Shown here: piece after piece, positions 39,839 to 50,942 of the stretch
Layout: the number at the start of each line of letters is the position of its first letter
Position numbering within the stretch: the stretch's first letter is position 1
Origin: Saitoella complicata NRRL Y-17804
Lineage: Eukaryota; Ascomycota; Saitoellomycetes; Saitoellales; Saitoellaceae
Assembly: GCF_001661265.1 (NCBI RefSeq)
Contig: NW_017567002.1
Span: 1-64,000, forward strand
Reading direction: 5' to 3'
Length of the DNA: 64,000 bases
The notes under the pieces: model-generated
What the model saw: the letters and a program-made list of their open reading frames with translations, nothing else
Databases searched by the model: none
What the model was told of the DNA's origin: nothing
Made by a program: the position numbers and the translations under genes

Positions 39839-41658
39839 ATGCCAACGCATTACGCCGTCTTCCATCCCGCCGCTGGTTCGATGTACCAACACCAACCCGA
39901 GGCTCAGCACCAACAGTTTCATGGGGGACATGGTGGACATGGTGGACATGGGTCTTTGGCGGATATTCAGGGTATTTGGGCGCCGGCTCCGGTTGTTGAG
40001 AAGGGGAGGTCTGAGGTACGTCGTTTGCGGGGTGTATGCTCGATTGTACGGGATGTATGCTAACCTGTTGGTGGGTATAGCATTTTTACGAGTCGGGGAT
40101 GCATGGGCAGGGAATGGGAATGCACGGTCAACAGCACCAGCAACAACCCACCATTCACATCCAACCCAGTGCCGCTCACGGTCCTCCGCCCCCAGCGGTC
40201 TATCACCCAATTCCTCACTCCGCCACTGCTGTCGCTTCCTCCAACATGGACTTGACATCCCTCCCCATCCCTCCCCTCGCAACTCAGCGTCAATTGACCC
40301 CAACTCCAACTCCTACCTCCTCCATCGTCCCAACCGCAATCGTCATAAAAAACATCCCATTCTCCCTCCGCCGCGACTCACTCCTCTCACTCCTGCACAC
40401 CCTCTCCCTCCCCCTCCCCTACGCTTTCAACTACCACTTCGATAACGGCGTTTTCCGGGGTCTCTCCTTCGCCAACTTCAACACCGAGGAGGAGGCGAGG
40501 AGGGTGGTGGAGGGGTTGGATGGGTATGAGGTTATGGGGAGGGGGTTGAGGGTTGAGTTTAAGAAGTGTTTGCCGGTTGGGGAGAGGGAGAGGGTTGAGA
40601 GGGAGAAGAGGGAGAGGAGGATGATGTTGAGGGAGAAGCAGAGTGTTGAGTGGCATTCAGGGCAGGGTATCCCCATGCATGCGCAGATGGTGGCGAATGG
40701 GATGCCGGTGGTGTATGCGGCTGCTGCGACTGGTGCACATGGTCTTGGGCATGAGCATGCGGCGCAGGGTTCGGTTGGGAGTGTGGACATGACCCCTCAG
40801 TGTTCGATTGTGTCGAATATGTCGAATATGTCGTTGACATCCCAGTCGTCGACGTCGAATGGACACCACCAACACCAGCACCAACATGCTCTTTCACACC
40901 ACGCTCATCACCAACATTCCTCTATCTCAGCCTCTGTTCGCGCTCACGCTGGGCAGTACGCTCCTCCTGGTCTCACTCAGGCTCCAGCCGTGGCCCCGTC
41001 TTATGTTCCGCAGCCTCAGCCTCAGCCCCAGGCTCAGGAGGCTGTTATCGATATGAATGATGCTGCGACGTTGGCTCTTTACTCCCAACTGCTTTTGTTC
41101 CGCGATGACCCCACTCGCACGACGTGTGCCTTCTCTCCCCTCTTGACGCACGCTCAGCGTACGGTGTTGTTGCTCCTTGCCAACAAGTTGGGTTTGGACG
41201 CCATCGAGGCTGATGGAATCGTCGTTGTCGGAAGGATCGAGGCTCCGTACGCCGGACTCGGGAGGTACGAGGAGTCGGCGCGGAGCAGCAGCCATGTCCA
41301 GAACACGCCGCCGATGGGATCGAGGGGGATTCAGCATCAGCATCTCTCCATCTCGACCAACATAACGCCCGAACGCTCACTCGCTACCCCATCCGCCTTG
41401 AAAGCCACCCGCTCTTTCTCGGATTTGAGGGCGGCGATGGCGTACCCTACACCCACCGAATCCGCTTCGTCCACTATGGTCGCAGGCGTCAATGTCAGTG
41501 CTGGAGGAACCCCGACGCGTCAGCCGAAGGGTCCGGATGGGAGTAAAGGGTTTGTGGGGATGAAGAAGGGTGAGAGAGCTGATCGTGCGGATAATTGGAG
41601 GGTTGCTGGGGCGGGGAAGAAGAAGGAGGGGAGTGAGGAGGAGTTTGTTTGTGTTTAA
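39839..41658 (+). CDS. PIN4: RRM plus R3H-type RNA-binding protein, PIN4 homologue
   Basis: A cytoplasmic RNA-binding protein like S. cerevisiae Pin4/Mdt1 and S. pombe Cip2, linked to mRNA regulation and checkpoint responses. Exons 39839-40015 and 40081-41658, with a 65-bp phase-0 intron (GTACGT..GGTATAG), give 584 residues. Residues 33-45 are a GGH-type repeat. The RRM (~143-221) contains IVIKNIPFSLRRDSLL, AFNYHFDNGVFRGLSFANF and VEFKKCLPVGERERVEREK, closely following the Pin4 pattern. A second conserved block at ~385-450 (LYSQLLLFRDDPTR, LLLLANKLGLDA) is the R3H-like domain. His/Gln-rich stretches lie between. The C-terminus ends in a basic RADNWRVAGAGKKK segment. Confidence 0.93.
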
Positions 41659-42360
41659 CTGTGGACACAAGTGTGTGATGTTCTCGGGGATTAGATAAGA
41701 GAGGAGAAGATGTGAATGGCTTGTGATTGTGATTGTGACTGATATTGATACGCATAGGGTATGGATATGGACAGGAAGGGACGGACGGACGGACGGACGG
41801 TCGATGATGTCGACTTGAGATGATGTGTGGTTTCTGTTTTCAAACTCGTTCGTTCTTGAGAACGTATATCTGTGATACTTTGAGGTGAAGATTGAGATTG
41901 ACATGGGTTTAGGTGTTATAGCTATTACAATGGGATATTTCTGGGTTACTAGTACTGGGTCGTCAGTGTTCCCACGAAATCAGCAAACAGCCGCGCCATT
42001 CGACAAACACCAACAACCACAAGTGCCATCAACGTCCTACTGAGCTTCAGCTACTTGTCGTTCTGCTACCATCATGACATCTTCTCTTAACATGTCGTCA
42101 AATCACCAATCAGCCTCCGTCTCACCAGCTGATCCCCTCCCGTTTCTGGCGCGGTCCGGTGCCGTAATTCAATCAATCTTATATGAAACGCTCGCACCCA
42201 TGTCACACGGAATCAAGTGGGGTCCCATTCATCCATATACAACCTTGGAGGAGAGCAGCACTTATTATCTCTTCCAATCGCATCAACGTCGCGAATTATT
42301 ATCATCACCATAACCCGGTACCCAGCTGCTGCAGTGTGACTTTGGACAGATACACCCAAG
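41659..42360. other. Intergenic with GGAC repeat and a possible upstream ORF
   Basis: About 700 bp. A (GGAC)n tract lies at 41779-41800 in the PIN4 3' flank. A plus-strand frame at 42074-42313 (79 codons from ATG, MTSSLNMSSNHQSASVSPAD) ends 47 bp before the zinc-finger gene's ATG and may be an upstream ORF in its leader. Confidence 0.45.
41779..41800. repeat. (GGAC)n microsatellite
   Basis: Five and a half perfect GGAC units in the 3' flank of the PIN4 gene. Confidence 0.9.
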
Positions 42361-45300
42361 ATGCCTACGAGGCCTAAAACAGCTGGCCATGGTGACGTGG
42401 CCGGACCGTCATCGACGACCGGGTTGTCTGTTTCTGTTGAGAAGCAGCTCGACTTCTTGTTAGATGTCATCGCATCTTGCGACTTCGAGGTTGAGCCGGA
42501 ATGGGATAGGGTGCTTTTACCTGACGGTATCATTTCTGAGGTTGCGGGACGGGTGTTGAAGGAGATGTTGGAGAGGAGGGAGAAGGAGAGATCTCGGATC
42601 GTTATGTCGAGGAGTACCAGTTTCCAATTCGAGCCGGGGCAGGCCCAAATAACGGCATCAAGACGTGAGAATTTGAGGAGTGCTGGTGCTAGTCAACAGT
42701 CCAACGTGGCGGTGGAAACGACGCCGAACGATACGACTCCGACGGCGTTAAGGAAGAGGGGAAGACCTCGCAAGCTTGGTACAGTAGAAGGTGAGTTTGG
42801 GCTGCGGAGTGCTAGTCACCAGCCTGATGAGGTGCAGATGGAGGAAGCAACTCCTAAGGGGAGGAAGAAGGAGAGGGCCCATTCGGTGATTGCGATGCCG
42901 AGTGCTAGTCGGGAGTTTGGGTTGAGGAGTGCCAATCGTCGTCAACCTAATGAGGCGAAGGTAGAAACTCCGAAGACTCCCACAACTTCGAAGAAGAGTT
43001 TAAAGAAAAGCGAGGAGGTTGTTGTGAAAAGAACATCTCCGAGGCGTGTACGTGTGGCAGATGCAACGGAAGAGGTCCAAGCAGTCGATATCCCAGCACA
43101 AGAACCCTTTCCGATTGAACCAGTCGCCAAATGCGTCCCGCTGGATATTGATATTGGGGTCTACCACCTCCCCGTCTTTTCCTGGCAACTCGAGTCCAAA
43201 CCATGGACAGTCCCAAACTACTCCCTCCGCATCTCCACCCTCACCTCACCGCCCGAAATCAACCAACTCTACGAATCAAGTATACAAGATGATTTCACAT
43301 TTTACCCCTCCGACATTCACTGCCTCGTTTACTCCACTGACGTGGATTACCCGACGGTTCACTTGGTTTTGAAGGGTGAGAGTGCGAGGCCGTGTGGGGC
43401 GAGGGAGGTTACGTATGCGATTCAGAGTGAGGAGAGGTTGGGTGAGGAGTTGGAACGGGCTGTGATGGCGTTTGCGAAGAAGGGTGGCATGGAGTTGAAG
43501 GGGAGGATTGGGAAGTCGGATCGGTATGGGAAAGTTGAGCAACTGGAATTCGAGATGGAGGAGGTGGTGGATGACTCCTCGGCAGACGCAGCACCAGCTC
43601 CAAAACGCAATTCACAACAAGACATCACAGAAATCGACATCGAACGCTACGGCTCAGACGACGACATCGCCCGCGACCCCCGCGGCCGTCCCTACAATAA
43701 AGTCCCACGCCTTACCTTCGCAATCCACAACACCTCCTGCCTCTTCGACGACGCCAAGTTCGAACCCCGCATGATCCTCAAAGGCGTTAACAAAGTCCCT
43801 GCGCCGGCTCCGTTTGGGCTCATCGTCGAAAAGACGAAGAAGAGGTGGAATCGCGCGGGTAAGGACTCGATGACGCAGTGTTATATGGAGGCGTCGGGGG
43901 ATGGGTGTATGAATGGGTTTATGAGGAAGGTTGTGAAGGGGTGGGGGTTGCGGAATCGATATACTGGGGTGGGAAGGGATATCAAGGCGGTGATGGCGAG
44001 GCTTTCTGGGGAGTTGGTGTTGCCGAATACTCAGGATGAGGATGAGGATGTGGTGGAGGTTATTGAGGCGCCAATGGTTGTGGATGAGCCTGAGAGGCCT
44101 GAGGAGCCTGAGGAGCCTACCTCGAGCCAAACAGCCGTTGAGTGCACTGACGAAGATGCTATGGTTTCTGATGAAAATACACGTGAGGCTGGCTTGAAAA
44201 CATTAGGAGAGATATCGGTGTTGTCATCGGTGTTGCAATTTCCTACGGATGGCAGTTCTCCCATGATCCCGTCATTCCCGCGAGGCCAACAGGGGGTCGT
44301 CCACGGTTACATCACTGCACCTCGGTCCTTGGCAGGCTCTGTGCAAGATGATAACGGCAGGGTTGACGAGATTCCTGCGCTCCTCGCGGCAGTGGATGAT
44401 GCTCCCAAGCTCGATGTCCTCACCGTCAATCCTGCGGAAATGAACATTGACTGCAGCGAGGATAGGTGTGACAAGGACACATCAGCTGCCTGTTCACAAT
44501 GCGCTTGCAGTATTGAGTGGTATGGTGAATCCATCGGTGGGCAGCCAGATGGTACATGGCTTTGCCCAGGCTGTACGTACACGACTGTGAGTATGGCTGT
44601 TCAAACTCTCGATCGCGAACAAGGTGACAAGCGTCCTGCTACGCCTACTCCTTTGGACGCTCCTGCGCAAACCAAGAAAAGCAGAGCAACAGAGATGAGT
44701 ATCATCTGTAGCTTCACCACTGATGATGGTGGGTTATGTGCGCAGGAATTTGGCACTATTATCGATTTGACGCATCATCACTCCTTGTGTCATACCGGTC
44801 AGGACCTTACGTGGAGTTGCGACTTGTGCGATGCTAAGAACTTCATCATCGACGAACTGGTGAAGCACAAGGAACCTGTTCACGGCGTCCAGCTGCCGGA
44901 TTGGAGCTGTTCTATTTGTGGGGATGACGTTGGCGCATTTGGAAGTCCTGATGCGTTGTTGGAGCATATGGACGCAATCCATAAGGAAGCCAGGAAAGCT
45001 GGATCCGTCCCTGATCAAGACGCCGCTGATGCAACAGTCGATATCCGCAAGGAGGAGACCGGTGTGCTGGCTCGATCACGAAGGACGACTGAGGGTACTC
45101 CGTCTGTGGCTACAGAATGGACTTGTCGTGTCTGCGGTGACCAAAGCGAGGTTTTCGATGACCAAGACATGATGTTGGAGCATGTCGGCTCGCTGCATAG
45201 TAAGCAACCCGAGAAGTATCTGCGGCGATCTCCAAGAAAGACCGCTTCCGCGTCTGATAACCCCGAAAATAAGGCTGCTGAGAGTTCGCGTCCGGTTTCG

Positions 45301-46677
45301 GTGCAGTCTTCCAGTCATGATACGCACGATAACAACGACAATGCTGCAGATGATGAGGAAAATCTGCCGAGGGGGCTTGGGGCTGCGCTCAATGTTTTCG
45401 TTGCTGAGCTGCCTGCAGGCTGGAGAAAAAGACCAGCCATTTGTCCGGCATGTCGTCGCACTTTCAGTCGTGGTCAACATGTTTTGAGGCATTACGAAAG
45501 AATGCACATGAAACCTGCTCGAGCCGCTCGCGCTCGAGCTCTTGAGCAGAAGCAGAAGCTTGCACACAAACAGAAATTGGCACCAGCGGCAGAGATGGAG
45601 GGTCCTCGTGTAACTAGATCAGGAGCGAAGAGGAGAGCTCTCTCTGGAATTGAATCTTGCCGTGAAACTGTGACGGATCTTGAGCGCGTTCAGAACCATC
45701 CTGCTGCCGCGAATCTACCTGGGGGTTCTGCATCCAGCCGGGCAAATGTGGGTGGTGCAGACCTGTCATCTGCGGTTCCGATAAAGAACGTCAATTATGA
45801 AACTGAAGAAAGGTGCCATTCTATAGGGGAAAATTCTGCGGAGAAGGACCTGGTGACCCTGAGGAAAGAGATAAACTTGTTCATGCTTTCACAGAAACCC
45901 AAATGGAGATCAAAGCGGGCTGTATGTCCTTCTTGTGGTCGCCGATTTATGGGTGACCGGTTGTTGATTCATCACATATCGCAACACATAAAGCCTGCTA
46001 CTATGAAGGAAGTTCGAACTTGTCAAGCGAGGGCTGCCGAGAGTCATGTGGAGCAGCTTGCGACAGGAGAACATGAATCAACTCTTTCCGAGAAGGCGGA
46101 GCCAGTTGAGCCGCAGTCAAATGAAGTGGAAGTGGAAGTGGAAGTGGGTCCGCCTGATCTGCACGAGGAACTGCATTCATCTGTTTCGCGTATTTCACAG
46201 TTGAATACCCAACTTCGCGAAAAGGCGATGCTGATTGTCAATGATGCGGGATCAGATGAAAATATGGAATCAGACCATGACGTGGAATCAGATCATACCG
46301 AGGCGTCGCCAGAAGTTACAACTTCACCTTCGCAGCACACGCGGGTTTCGTGTTCGTTCTGCAAAAAAGATTATTCGTCTAGTTATATCGATCGACATAT
46401 GAAGGAGTGTGCTGTGGAGCAAGACGATCAGGCCATATACCCAGATGACACGATTGAATTGCTTATACGCGAGGATCAGGAAGCCCGTCATGCTAGTAGG
46501 CTGGGTTTACCACGGATCACAGAGTGTATTGTTTGCAGAATGCCCTTCAGATGGGATGCAGATCGCTACAAACACATGCGTAGGATACATGTCACGCTGG
46601 AAACGCCAGAACCAAGGCCACGGTTTGCTATGTTGAAAAACGCGAATGGAAGATTTGATGATGCTGAGGATGCCTGA
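42361..46677 (+). CDS. Large multi-C2H2 zinc-finger protein with AT-hook
   Basis: A single 4.3-kb exon encoding 1438 residues; no specific orthologue is recognised. Residues ~137-142 are an AT-hook (RKRGRPRK). Nearby, EFGLRSAS and EFGLRSAN repeat in a Lys-rich segment. Residues ~250-480 form an unknown folded-looking region (VPLDIDIGVYHLPVFSWQLE, DDFTFYPSDIHCLVYSTDVD). Next come a four-cysteine finger at ~709 (CSQC..CPGC) and C2H2-type fingers near 780, 818, 847, 919, 1025 and 1186. A C2HC-like finger at ~1329 (CSFCKKDY..HMKEC) and a last C2H2 at ~1386 follow. Finger spacing is wide and irregular, unlike tandem DNA-reading arrays. The role is probably chromatin-linked transcription control. 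This is inference from the finger, AT-hook and acidic/basic pattern. Confidence 0.85.
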   Translation: MPTRPKTAGHGDVAGPSSTTGLSVSVEKQLDFLLDVIASCDFEVEPEWDRVLLPDGIISEVAGRVLKEMLERREKERSRIVMSRSTSFQFEPGQAQITASRRENLRSAGASQQSNVAVETTPNDTTPTALRKRGRPRKLGTVEGEFGLRSASHQPDEVQMEEATPKGRKKERAHSVIAMPSASREFGLRSANRRQPNEAKVETPKTPTTSKKSLKKSEEVVVKRTSPRRVRVADATEEVQAVDIPAQEPFPIEPVAKCVPLDIDIGVYHLPVFSWQLESKPWTVPNYSLRISTLTSPPEINQLYESSIQDDFTFYPSDIHCLVYSTDVDYPTVHLVLKGESARPCGAREVTYAIQSEERLGEELERAVMAFAKKGGMELKGRIGKSDRYGKVEQLEFEMEEVVDDSSADAAPAPKRNSQQDITEIDIERYGSDDDIARDPRGRPYNKVPRLTFAIHNTSCLFDDAKFEPRMILKGVNKVPAPAPFGLIVEKTKKRWNRAGKDSMTQCYMEASGDGCMNGFMRKVVKGWGLRNRYTGVGRDIKAVMARLSGELVLPNTQDEDEDVVEVIEAPMVVDEPERPEEPEEPTSSQTAVECTDEDAMVSDENTREAGLKTLGEISVLSSVLQFPTDGSSPMIPSFPRGQQGVVHGYITAPRSLAGSVQDDNGRVDEIPALLAAVDDAPKLDVLTVNPAEMNIDCSEDRCDKDTSAACSQCACSIEWYGESIGGQPDGTWLCPGCTYTTVSMAVQTLDREQGDKRPATPTPLDAPAQTKKSRATEMSIICSFTTDDGGLCAQEFGTIIDLTHHHSLCHTGQDLTWSCDLCDAKNFIIDELVKHKEPVHGVQLPDWSCSICGDDVGAFGSPDALLEHMDAIHKEARKAGSVPDQDAADATVDIRKEETGVLARSRRTTEGTPSVATEWTCRVCGDQSEVFDDQDMMLEHVGSLHSKQPEKYLRRSPRKTASASDNPENKAAESSRPVSVQSSSHDTHDNNDNAADDEENLPRGLGAALNVFVAELPAGWRKRPAICPACRRTFSRGQHVLRHYERMHMKPARAARARALEQKQKLAHKQKLAPAAEMEGPRVTRSGAKRRALSGIESCRETVTDLERVQNHPAAANLPGGSASSRANVGGADLSSAVPIKNVNYETEERCHSIGENSAEKDLVTLRKEINLFMLSQKPKWRSKRAVCPSCGRRFMGDRLLIHHISQHIKPATMKEVRTCQARAAESHVEQLATGEHESTLSEKAEPVEPQSNEVEVEVEVGPPDLHEELHSSVSRISQLNTQLREKAMLIVNDAGSDENMESDHDVESDHTEASPEVTTSPSQHTRVSCSFCKKDYSSSYIDRHMKECAVEQDDQAIYPDDTIELLIREDQEARHASRLGLPRITECIVCRMPFRWDADRYKHMRRIHVTLETPEPRPRFAMLKNANGRFDDAEDA

Positions 46678-47299
46678 ATGGTGTGGTAGGGGAATTTGAT
46701 GTACGCAATAACCATGACGTTCTCGGCTCGGAGCTGTGATACGGAGGTCCATGGGTCTTGATGCATAATGAGCTTCAGACGGTCGCTGCAGCAGCTTTTT
46801 TTTAAGTAATATCTTGGTTTTTTGTACCGGATCAGCCTGTATATCGATATCCTCTTGAACGCTTTGCAATGGCGAAACAAATATCTTGGGGAGCACATCT
46901 TGTCGTTTGACGTTCGCACTGAAAGTTTAAAGTCCCAATTCACACGCGCTCGCGCGGGCCTGGGGTCGTCTGACAGACCCTTCGCAGATCCCCTTCAGGG
47001 TTGCGGCAAAGCATTTGCAGCAGCATGATCTGGGCCAATCATTGAATGTGTCTGCCAAGTCTCTTGCATCCTTGCTTGGTTGAGCGGATTGATGGGCAGG
47101 ACGTGATGCCCCACTCGGTCCTTGATACAAAACCTATAAAACCCCATCAGTCCCGTTGAAGTAGATACTGGGCCGCAACCCAACTTCTTTGCCATTTATT
47201 CAAGTAGGTGGTTCTTTCCAACTCGTCAAAGCAGCTGATATTCAGGAGGACTGTTCCAGCATCATCCTCACCAATATCTTGATCTGGTACCACCTCGCA
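46678..47299. other. Intergenic, no supported gene
   Basis: About 620 bp: the 3' flank of the zinc-finger gene, with a T9 run at 46795-46803, and the promoter of the next Myb-like gene. No gene is seen. Confidence 0.45.
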
Positions 47300-47737
47300 A
47301 TGGTTAGCCACAACACCACCGCCTGGACCGACGGCGAGAAATACTCCCTGCTCCTCGAAATCATCACGAAATCCAACATCAAACCCAACTGGGATGAAAT
47401 CGATCTCCCCGAAGGCCGTACCCGTTCTGGCGCCGAAACCATCTTCGCTCGTATGAAGAAAGCCAACAAGACCTCCGGTGGGAATCGCGGGGAGCACGAT
47501 GAAGATGAGGGTGCTCCCCCGTCTCCGAAGAAGAGGAGGGAGAGTAAGGCTTCGGTTGAGGGCGACCCGGACGAGAAACCGGCGAAGCCAAGGAGGGGGT
47601 CGAGTGTTGCTGGGAAGGGCAAAGGGAAGGGAAAAGGGAAGGGGAAGAAGGCGGTCGCGAAGGAAGAGAGTGCTGAGGAGGATATTGAAGGTCATGAAGA
47701 TGCTGTTGTAGGTGAAGATGATGAGGTCGCCGTCTAA
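47300..47737 (+). CDS. Myb/SANT-like small nuclear protein
   Basis: A fourth member of the window's Myb-like family, 145 residues in one exon from ATG 47300. The domain reads AWTDGEKYSLLLEIITKSN, NWDEIDLPEGRTRSGAE, IFARMKKANK. A SPKKRRES nuclear signal, a GKGKGKGKGK run and an acidic tail (EEDIEGHEDAVVGEDDE) follow. It lies 11 kb from the three clustered copies but keeps the same plan: Myb-like domain, basic middle, acidic end. Confidence 0.8.
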   Translation: MVSHNTTAWTDGEKYSLLLEIITKSNIKPNWDEIDLPEGRTRSGAETIFARMKKANKTSGGNRGEHDEDEGAPPSPKKRRESKASVEGDPDEKPAKPRRGSSVAGKGKGKGKGKGKKAVAKEESAEEDIEGHEDAVVGEDDEVAV

Positions 47738-48004
47738 TCTTCGTCGCCAACTGGCCTCCTATTTGTTTCAAGTTCGCTGTTGGATTGTAGGTTCAACGTG
47801 GCCAGTCAGTGGAGAGCTCTCGAAGTATCAACCGTCATCTTACAGGACTTTAATCATCCTCTTCTAATCTCCAATACACTTGCACCTACCGTGAGTATTT
47901 TCTGCAATACGTACCGAGTCCTGCGCAAGCTCGCAGCAGTCGCACTCAGTGTTGCCGGCTCTCGTAAAGGTAGAAACTTCAGTCAACGAGCCGATTCGGT
48001 TGTG

Positions 48005-49571
48005 ATGGCTTCCCTATACAATATCGAGCCTCCCACCGAGTACGTTCTCCCTTTCCTCAAGTTACCGCCATGATCATCATGCTGACATTGCTTGCAGAGG
48101 CAAAGTCATCCTCCACACCACAAAAGGCGACCTCGAGATCGAACTCTGGTCCAAAGAATGTCCAAAGGCATGTCGCAACTTCATTCAGCTATGTCTCGAG
48201 GGGTACTACGATAACACCATTTTCCACCGCATCGTCCCCAACTTCATCGTGCAAGGAGGTGATCCCACAGGCACCGGCACCGGCGGTCAAAGTATTTGGG
48301 ACGTACCCTTCGAGGATGAGTTCCACACGAGAATAAGATATAACCGACGCGGACTTGTCGGAATGGCAAACAGTGGCAAGGACGATAACGGGAGTCAATT
48401 CTTTTTCACGCTGGGAGAGACGCCAGAGTTAACGGGGAAGAACACGCTTTTCGGAAGAATGGTCGGCGACACGATCTACAACCTCCTTCGCATCTCCCAA
48501 CTCGAAACAGACGCCGACGAAAGACCCCTCTACCCAGCGAAAATCACCTCCGCCTCCGTCGTCATCAACCCCTTCCCTGACATCGTCCCTCGCTCAACGG
48601 CGGCGGAACGCGCAGCACAGGCAGACGCGTTGAAGAAAACTGAAGCGAGGAAGAAGAAGGGAACGAAGAACAAGACTTTGTTGAGTTTTGCGGGTGAGGA
48701 GGGGGAGGAGGAAGAAGTTGAGTTTAAGCCGAAGGGGAAGGGGAAGAGTGCGCATGATGTTTTGGATGATAAGAGGTTGGCGAAGAAGGTCGCTGTGGAT
48801 GTGGACGCACTACCAGAACGACAACCAGAAAAGCAAGAGTCGAAGACGGTGGAGGTACAGAAACCTACGCTTCCGAAGATTGCGGCAGACGAACCTGCGC
48901 CTGCGGCTGTACCGAAGAAAGACGACCTCGCCTCTCAAATCGAAGCCCTCAAATCCTCAATCCGCGGTCTCGACAAACGCGACACAGAAGACTCCCGACC
49001 AGCAAAGAAAGCAAAAGTATCCGCTCTGGAAGAGGAACGTGCAAAATACATGCAGCGCTCAAAGGCTATCGTTGGTGGTCGCAAGAGACGGCGTGGGGAG
49101 GACGATACACTTGCTGCTTTGAACATGTTTCAGTCGAAACTACACACAGCTGCACCGAGCAAGAAGGAGGAGGAGGTGACGCAGGCGCCTGAGATGGAGG
49201 TGCTTTGTGAGCTTCATCAGGTGCCGAAGTGTATGTCATGCTTCGACCGTCTGGGTGAGCAGAATGACGAGGATCCAAGTACAGCAAATGACTGGCTCAC
49301 GCACGAACTGGTGTTTGAGAAGGATAGGCTGGGCAAGGATGGTAGTACGAGACAGAAGAAGGGTGAGGAGAACTTGGTGGTTATTGATCCGAGGGAAAAA
49401 GCGGCGGCATTGAAGGAGGCCGGTAAAGCGAAGAAAGACGAACGAAAAGGCGTCTGGAAACAGGATAGGGGTGGAGGTGGTGGTTACGATAGGGAGCGGG
49501 GGAAAAATCATGACAGGGAAAGGCCACGACATGACGATCGTGATCAGGATAGGCATAGGGGCAGAAGATAA
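48005..49571 (+). CDS. CWC27: Spliceosomal cyclophilin CWC27
   Basis: A nuclear peptidyl-prolyl isomerase-like protein bound to activated spliceosomes. Exon 1 is 35 nt (48005-48039). A 58-bp phase-2 intron (GTACGT..GCTGACAT..CTTGCAG) follows, then exon 2 at 48098-49571, giving 502 residues. The cyclophilin domain (~13-170) has TTKGDLEIELWSKECPKACR, IFHRIVPNFIVQGGDPTGTG, FEDEFHTRIRYNRRGLVGMA and GSQFFFTLGETPELTGKNT. The active-site region has E where classical cyclophilins have W, as is usual in this subgroup. The long C-terminal tail is Lys/Glu-rich, has a CMSCFDR segment and ends in Arg/Asp repeats typical of splicing factors. Confidence 0.95.
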
Positions 49572-49666
49572 AGCATAATCGATGTCCTATTGCATGAATG
49601 TTTTTATATTACACTCCCTCCTAAACGTACACTCTCCAGAAGTATCCTTTTATAACGCAATAACGC

Positions 49667-50294
49667 TTACTCGTCCTTCTTACCAACACCAGCCTTCTTC
49701 TCAGCAGCCTTAATGGAGGCCTTGTCGGTCTTGGGCCCCTCAGCCGCCGCACCAAACATACTCGCAACCTTCCAGGGCCTAGCCAAATCTCCAACCTCGG
49801 GTCTGTTCAAAACGTAAATCTGCGCCAACTTGGACTCGAGGGCGGACTTGATGGGGAGGATGGACTGAATGAGGAGAGGCTGGGAGAACTTGAAGTAGAA
49901 GTGCATGACGGCCATCATGGCGACACCAGTAAGCTGGGATTTACGGAGCTTGGCGAGTTCGGCGGAGTCGTAGTCGCGGTTTGTGGTGGTGATGACCTTT
50001 TCGGTGGTGGAGCCGCCCATGGGGGAGGCGGGCTCGACGTACTTCAAGGTGGTGAGGTCTGTACACGTTTGTCAGCATGTCTTTGACAAGGAGCATCTAC
50101 TGTTCATGCGTACCATTCTTCTTGGAGATTCCCCATCCGATCCAGGTGTAGATCGCAAAGATAATCACATTCGACACAGTGTACAAAGTACGAGCGTAGA
50201 AGACGGTCTGGGGGTCCTCCCAGTCAAACTTCTTGGAGAGCTGCATCACTCCGAGGACGATGACAAGCTGTGCGATCTGAGAGTTCATGGCCAT
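49667..50294 (-). CDS. PHO88: PHO88/SND3 ER membrane protein
   Basis: The ER protein known as Pho88 (linked to phosphate transport maturation) and as Snd3 of the SRP-independent targeting route. Exons 50294-50114 and 50058-49667, with a 55-bp phase-1 intron (GTACGC..TGTACAG), give 190 residues, close to the yeast 188. The first hydrophobic segment (IAQLVIVLGVMQLSKKFDWE) and a second one around VIIFAIYTWIGWG are followed by the diagnostic junction KKNDLTTLKYVEPASP. TTNRDYDSAELAKLRKSQL, MMAVMHFYFKFSQPLLIQSI and LARPWKVASMFG also follow the family pattern. The end is Lys-rich (AEKKAGVGKKDE). Confidence 0.95.
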
Positions 50295-50724
50295 CTTTGC
50301 TGTTGGATGTTTGAGTTTAGGGTTGGTGTTTGTCGTAAAGTTCGAGGACGTCCCAAGTGATGCGCGTCGCGCTGGCGTACTACGTGTCACCCGTGCCGCG
50401 AGATCTGGGGGAGGCTGGCATGGAAGCGAATAGAACTCCTACGAGAAGTTTGAAGTTTACGATCAAAGTTTACGAAGTTGAGGAGTTTCTTGGAAGGTTG
50501 AGTTGGGAGCTGGTGGGCTGTACAAGTTGGTATAAGTGGACAAGGGTGATGCGAATTTTGGACGGCATTGTGTTTGTTGTAGATAAGTGCAATGCTGGCG
50601 TCAAATGCACCCACCGTATGCGTGCGAATCAGCCAAATACGCTGTCGCCGGTATTGAAACTAATCGAGATTTAACATTAAGCGAAAGGAAGAAGGTAACA
50701 CAAGGATGGGGAGCAAAAAGGATG
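50295..50724. other. Intergenic, PHO88 promoter and tRNA flank
   Basis: No coding support. From 50605 it is the 3' flank of tRNA-Glu copy B. Confidence 0.5.
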
Positions 50725-50796
50725 TTCCGTTACGGGGAATCGAACCCCGGCCTCTTCGGTGAGAGCGAAGTATCCTAGCCCCTAGACCATAACGGA
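50605..50796 (-). repeat. 192-bp tRNA-Glu plus 3' flank duplicate, copy B
   Basis: The partner of 15997-16188, of the same length and orientation. The outermost ~85 bp (from ATGCACCCACCG through ATTTAACATTAA) are almost identical. The ~25 bp nearer the tRNA differ more. Confidence 0.85.
50725..50796 (-). tRNA. tRNA-Glu (anticodon CTC), third copy
   Basis: Sequence-identical to the other two copies, with intact A and B boxes and no intron. A T5 run follows its 3' end. Confidence 0.97.
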
Positions 50797-50942
50797 TTTG
50801 GATGTCAAAATTCTTTCAATATGATAAACGTACAATGACACGCTTAGTGATATCTACACCTGTCCCCTCCTGGTCGCAACTACCTCTTGATTATCCCTCG
50901 TCAATCTCTACTTTGTCCTCTAACCTCTCGAGTTCGTATCTC

